NCBI RefSeq assembly: GCF_000355765.4
Contig: NZ_CP021106.3
Span: 2,451,137-2,515,136, forward strand
From: Nitrosospira lacus
GTDB lineage: Bacteria > Pseudomonadota > Gammaproteobacteria > Burkholderiales > Nitrosomonadaceae
Reading direction: 5' to 3'
DNA: 64,000 bases
This document shows, in pieces, positions 60,913-64,000 of this stretch. Each line of letters opens with the position of its first letter. Position 1 is the first letter of the stretch. Under the pieces are notes generated by a model. The model was not told where the DNA came from. It saw only the letters and a program-made list of their open reading frames with translations, and did no database searches. A program made the translations under genes and the position numbers.

Positions 60913-62814
60913 TCAGTGCATTCCCTCCCGGCTCCTGTCGACCTGAGCCTTTGTTACCAGACTCGCGCCGTTACCCCATGCGTTCCGTATATACGACAAG
61001 ACCAGCGCGACCTCATCGTCGCGCAACACCTGTGCAAACGGCGGCATGCCATAGGGGCGCGGATTACCCGTGGTGGATGGCGGATAACCTCCGTTGAGGA
61101 CGCTGCGAATCGCATTAATGGGAGGTGTCATGGTAACGCCCCGATTGCCGGCCAGGGGCGGATAAATGCCCGGAGCACCCTGGCCGGAAGTTCCGTGGCA
61201 ATCCTGGCAATGCTTTTCGTAGATTTTGGCGCCCTGCCGAAACCATTGCCGCACCTGCTCGGTTAGCGGGGGAGAACCAGCTTGGGCACGCGGAGCGCTC
61301 TCGGGCAATGATTTCAGATAGACGGCCATCGCACGCGCATCCTCCCTGGTCAGGTACTGAAGGCCATGCCTGACGACATCGGCCATGGGGCCGGACGTAG
61401 TCGCCCGCAGGGAAGTACCCGTCGTAAGCAACTGCGCAATCTCCTCGATCGGCCAGTCAGCGGAGCCCGCTTCCATGCGCGCGGTTAAGGATGGCGCATA
61501 CCAGTTCGAACCCATGATCTGCCCGCCTCCCAAAGCATCCTCTCCAGTCGTGGCCCCCAGCGGATTACGTTCCGCGTGGCAAGCGTTGCAATGGCCGAGT
61601 CCCTGTACCAGGTAAGCGCCACGGTTCCACTCCCTGCTTTTTGAGGATTCCGGCTGATAAACCCCCGGCTTGAAGTAGACGGCACGCCATAGGCTCAACA
61701 GCGGCTGGAAGTTGTAGGGGAAATCGATCTTGCCCGGCGGGTTATTTTGCGCAACAGGTACGAGCGCTTTAAGATGGGCGAAAATGGCATCCGAGTCCTC
61801 GCGCGTGATTTTCGTATACTCGGTATAGGGGAAGGCGGGATATAAAGGCCGGCCATCGCGCGATTTGCCGGCATGCAACGCTTTCCAGAAATCCTCTTCA
61901 TTCCAGTGTCCGATTCCTGTTGCCTTGTCCGGCGTAATATTAGGCGAGACAAAGGTGCCAAAGGGTGTAGACAGCCGGCGCCCCCCCGCATAAGGGCGGC
62001 CGCCCCGGTCCGTGTGGCAGCCCATGCAATTGGCCGCCTGTGCGAGGTAAGCTCCTCGCGCCTGGCGCTGTCCGGAAGGTGCTGCCGCTGTGTTCGGGAT
62101 CAACGTTTCCACTTCTCCTTGTTGCATGGTGCTGCCGCAGCGCCGGAACATCTCAGCGGAAAGGGCGGCAGCAGGGCCCGTATTCTCGGGAACAGGCCGG
62201 GCAGCCAGCCATGCTGCCAAGGCGTTGGTTTCATGGGTGGTAAGTTGCTTTGCGATGTCGGACATACAGTCCGCCGCCTGTCCACGCAACATGCCGCCGC
62301 TTTGCCAGGCACCGAACTGGGCAATCATGTAGACACGCGGCAAACCCAGTAAACCGGGAATAAATGGCGCCGTACCCATCAGTTCCTTCCCATGGCATTC
62401 GACGCACGCGGGGATTTTCCGCGCAGGGTCTCCCTGGTTGACAAGTCTCAGGGCCAGCTTGACTTCATCAGCTGAGGAGACCGTGCGCTCCGGCGGCGGG
62501 AAAGGTTGTTTGAGCGCTGAAAAATAGGCTGCCATATCCAGCAAATACTGATCCGAAACATTGGCAAGCAGCAAGGCCATGGGCCGGTAATAACGCTTGC
62601 CATCCCTGAAATTGCGCAGCTGATTGAAGAGATAGCCCTTGGGCTTGCCTGCGATACGAGGGTAATACCCATCCCTTCCCGCCTTGTTTTCCGCACCGTG
62701 GCAGGCGACACACGCCTTTACCCGTTCCTCCATTGTATCGGGCACGTCCAGCGGAGCAGCAGCGATGGAAAATCCGGTAGCGCATATCAGTATTACCAAA
62801 ACGAGTGATCTCAT
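60913..62814 (-). CDS. Pentaheme cytochrome c (fused diheme-triheme)
   Basis: A 633-residue exported protein with signal peptide MRSLVLVILICATGFSIAAA. It carries five CxxCH sites: CVACH, CVECH, then CMGCH, CNACH and CQDCH. Residues 1-220 match the diheme cytochrome at 25154, and the rest matches the triheme cytochrome at 25882 closely; the two are here joined into one chain by a linker (TLIPNTAAAPSGQRQARG). It should carry electrons in the periplasm. The ATG at 62814 is preferred; the frame extends 75 codons further up without a leader. No neighbour on the same strand is close. Confidence 0.9.
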   Translation of the reverse strand: MRSLVLVILICATGFSIAAAPLDVPDTMEERVKACVACHGAENKAGRDGYYPRIAGKPKGYLFNQLRNFRDGKRYYRPMALLLANVSDQYLLDMAAYFSALKQPFPPPERTVSSADEVKLALRLVNQGDPARKIPACVECHGKELMGTAPFIPGLLGLPRVYMIAQFGAWQSGGMLRGQAADCMSDIAKQLTTHETNALAAWLAARPVPENTGPAAALSAEMFRRCGSTMQQGEVETLIPNTAAAPSGQRQARGAYLAQAANCMGCHTDRGGRPYAGGRRLSTPFGTFVSPNITPDKATGIGHWNEEDFWKALHAGKSRDGRPLYPAFPYTEYTKITREDSDAIFAHLKALVPVAQNNPPGKIDFPYNFQPLLSLWRAVYFKPGVYQPESSKSREWNRGAYLVQGLGHCNACHAERNPLGATTGEDALGGGQIMGSNWYAPSLTARMEAGSADWPIEEIAQLLTTGTSLRATTSGPMADVVRHGLQYLTREDARAMAVYLKSLPESAPRAQAGSPPLTEQVRQWFRQGAKIYEKHCQDCHGTSGQGAPGIYPPLAGNRGVTMTPPINAIRSVLNGGYPPSTTGNPRPYGMPPFAQVLRDDEVALVLSYIRNAWGNGASLVTKAQVDRSREGMH

Positions 62815-63159
62815 CAGTTCGCCATTTATTCTTGTACGGAGTGATTTGATGAGACTATGCAAGCCCCCTGAAGTTGCAGCAAAGACCCGTGATAGCATGC
62901 GCCTCGACAGAACTCCTGACGGTGCGTGCAATCGAATGGCCGCGCCGCGTAACACCTTCCATATTATCCTGAATCCCGCAATTAGCCGGGGCGGGGTATG
63001 CGGTTTTCGATGATGGACGTAGCGGGCACGGCAAATCATTTTAAAAAGATGTTAATGACGGGAATTTTTACAGTTGTCTCATGAAGAGTAACCAAGGATC
63101 AAGAAAGAGTTCGTGTAAATGACTGTTATCCAATAATGTTTAATTTAACAACAATTTTC

Positions 63160-63175
63160 TGGCACGAGTTATGCA
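63160..63175 (+). promoter_or_regulatory. Sigma-54 (RpoN) promoter
   Basis: TGGCACGAGTTATGCA matches the RpoN consensus TGGCACGNNNNTTGCA at every fixed position but one (A for T at position 12), with GG and GC at the correct -24/-12 spacing. Transcription would start near 63186. Confidence 0.75.
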
Positions 63176-63185
63176 TGCAACCAAA

Positions 63186-63250
63186 ACAGGGGACAGTACT
63201 CCCCTGCAAGAGGGTCAACCCGGGGCGGTGATCCCGCACCGGGTTTTTTC
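63186..63250 (+). ncRNA. Candidate sigma-54-driven small RNA
   Basis: From the expected start near 63186 the RNA would fold as a 7-bp hairpin CAGGGGA-CAGTAC-TCCCCTG (63187-63206), a short single-stranded CAAGAGGGTC linker, and a terminator hairpin (AACCCGG with CCGGGTT, inner GCGG with CCGC, 63217-63245) ending in a T-run. No ribosome site or reading frame is inside. Length, promoter and terminator are those of a small RNA of about 65 nucleotides. No known sRNA family was recognised. Confidence 0.55.
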
Positions 63251-63540
63251 GTGACTTGTAAAGATAAAACCATAACCCAACCGAAATTTTGAAATGCGTA
63301 AAATTATTGGTTTTACCGGATCGCATGTGCTCTACTTTCTGGCTGACTGTCTGGACCTTGTAATGGATAAAACGTGTTCCCGGCGGTTTTTTCCTCTCTA
63401 CAGGAAATTGCTGGTACGCTCGGCGGATGTGGAAAATTGGGGAGGTGGCGGCGGCGCCTGGGGCATGCTTTGGGCAAAACTGAGATAACCAATACCGTTT
63501 TGCAGATCGACGAGAAAGCGTGCAGCATACCTTTGTCTTC

Positions 63541-63999
63541 TCATGAGATCGGATTGGAACCCTGCAATCCATCGCGTCCGTGAGGCTGGCTGAAATCGAG
63601 AATTGGGCCCACGGGCACAATGCCATTAGGATTTATAGTGGGGTGGCTGCGGTAGTAGTGCTCCTTGATGTGCCGCATATTCACCGTCGCGGCGATGCCA
63701 GGCCATTGATACAGCTCACGGGTCAAACCCCAGAGGTTCGGGTAGTCCACCAGCCGCCGGAGATTGCACTTGAAGTGACCATGGTAAACCGCGTCAAAAC
63801 GAAGCAAGGTTGTGAATAACCGCCAGTCGGCTTCGGTAATACGGTCACCCAGCAGATAGCGCTGCCGTGAAAGACGCTGCTCAAGCTCATCCAGGAACTC
63901 GAACAACGCCGCCGCAGCATTCTCATAGACTTGCTGCTGGGTGGCAAAGCCCGCCCTGTACACCCCATTGTTGATGGTGTCATAGATACGCGCGTTGAT
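63541..63999 (-). CDS. yqjG: Glutathionyl-hydroquinone reductase (YqjG family), partial (runs off right edge)
   Basis: The C-terminal 152 residues of a glutathione transferase-like enzyme. The frame reads INARIYDTINNGVYRAGFAT at the edge, which is the xi-class GST/YqjG hallmark, followed by a GST C-terminal helical domain (LEQRLSRQRYLLGDRITEAD, FTTLLRFDAVYHGHFKCNLR, NMRHIKEHYYRSHPTINPNG). YqjG enzymes reduce glutathionyl-hydroquinones. The N-terminal thioredoxin-like domain with the catalytic Cys lies beyond the window. Confidence 0.9.
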   Translation of the reverse strand: MNARIYDTINNGVYRAGFATQQQVYENAAAALFEFLDELEQRLSRQRYLLGDRITEADWRLFTTLLRFDAVYHGHFKCNLRRLVDYPNLWGLTRELYQWPGIAATVNMRHIKEHYYRSHPTINPNGIVPVGPILDFSQPHGRDGLQGSNPIS

Positions 64000-64000
64000 T

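Larger units (their letters stand above)
62815..63540. other. Intergenic region with sigma-54 promoter and candidate small RNA
   Basis: About 725 bases between minus-strand genes with no supported protein gene. It carries a sigma-54 box (63160-63175) and a short two-hairpin sequence ending in a terminator (63186-63250). Confidence 0.5.

Noticed and set aside
63126-63626. 166-residue minus-strand frame over the small RNA region
   Set aside because: It overlaps the sigma-54 promoter, the terminator hairpin and the end of the yqjG gene in another frame, and its composition is unlike a protein.

Overview
The window looks like a chromosomal segment of a betaproteobacterium of the ammonia-oxidising Nitrosospira/Nitrosomonas kind. 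This is an inference from gene content: a PEP-CTERM surface protein, a TIGR04073-type exosortase-associated protein, many c-type cytochromes, copper-handling genes, CstA, and HemP-Bfd-bacterioferritin. No ammonia monooxygenase, hydroxylamine oxidoreductase or rRNA gene is present, so the genus is not proven. No tRNA or CRISPR array was seen.

Region 1 (1-5.2 kb) is the end of a mobile element: a GPA-type rolling-circle replication endonuclease running off the left edge, an AlpA-like helix-turn-helix protein, a Cys-rich prophage-type protein with a clear terminator, a coiled-coil membrane protein, then decayed DNA carrying a partial second copy of the Cys-rich gene's 5' end. Region 2 (5.2-12.4 kb) holds a cupredoxin, small hypotheticals, a CsbD remnant, a Crp/Fnr regulator, a methyltransferase, a BASS transporter and a HAD phosphatase. 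Region 3 (12.4-15.7 kb) is an iron locus (Fur-like boxes, outer-membrane protein, TIGR04073 protein, hemP-bfd-bfr) flanked by two copies of a 55-60 bp hairpin repeat.

Region 4 (15.7-32 kb) is the most notable part: a copper homeostasis island. A seven-gene run on the plus strand (HMA-DsbD_2 membrane protein, CopA ATPase, CopZ chaperone, CsoR repressor, diheme and triheme cytochromes) lies behind a promoter with tandem 17-bp operators of CsoR type. The same operator recurs in front of a His-tailed periplasmic protein and in front of a fossil copA-copZ locus whose remains now lead into an alginate-export-type porin gene. Also here are an OM transporter with a BNR-repeat CECC protein, a broken O-methyltransferase and a TonB receptor. 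A second perfect palindrome, TGCGGCAA-N-TTGCCGCA, precedes the transporter and the receptor.

Region 5 (32-48.8 kb) has a PEP-CTERM protein, a SEC-C/TPR/methyltransferase fusion, a DMT permease, a TPR protein, a 3-methyladenine glycosylase, a Cache-domain two-component system, a Gly/Cys-tailed membrane protein, CstA with its YbdD partner, and a divergent pair of a flavoprotein and a double SagB-type dehydrogenase. Region 6 (48.8-64 kb) has a PAS-GGDEF-EAL protein, a lipoprotein, YceI, a zinc metallopeptidase, an orphan phage NinX-like protein, a cardiolipin-synthase-like enzyme, a Dyp peroxidase, CreA, a CHRD protein, a pentaheme cytochrome that is a fused paralogue of the two copper-island cytochromes, a candidate sigma-54-driven small RNA, and a partial glutathionyl-hydroquinone reductase.
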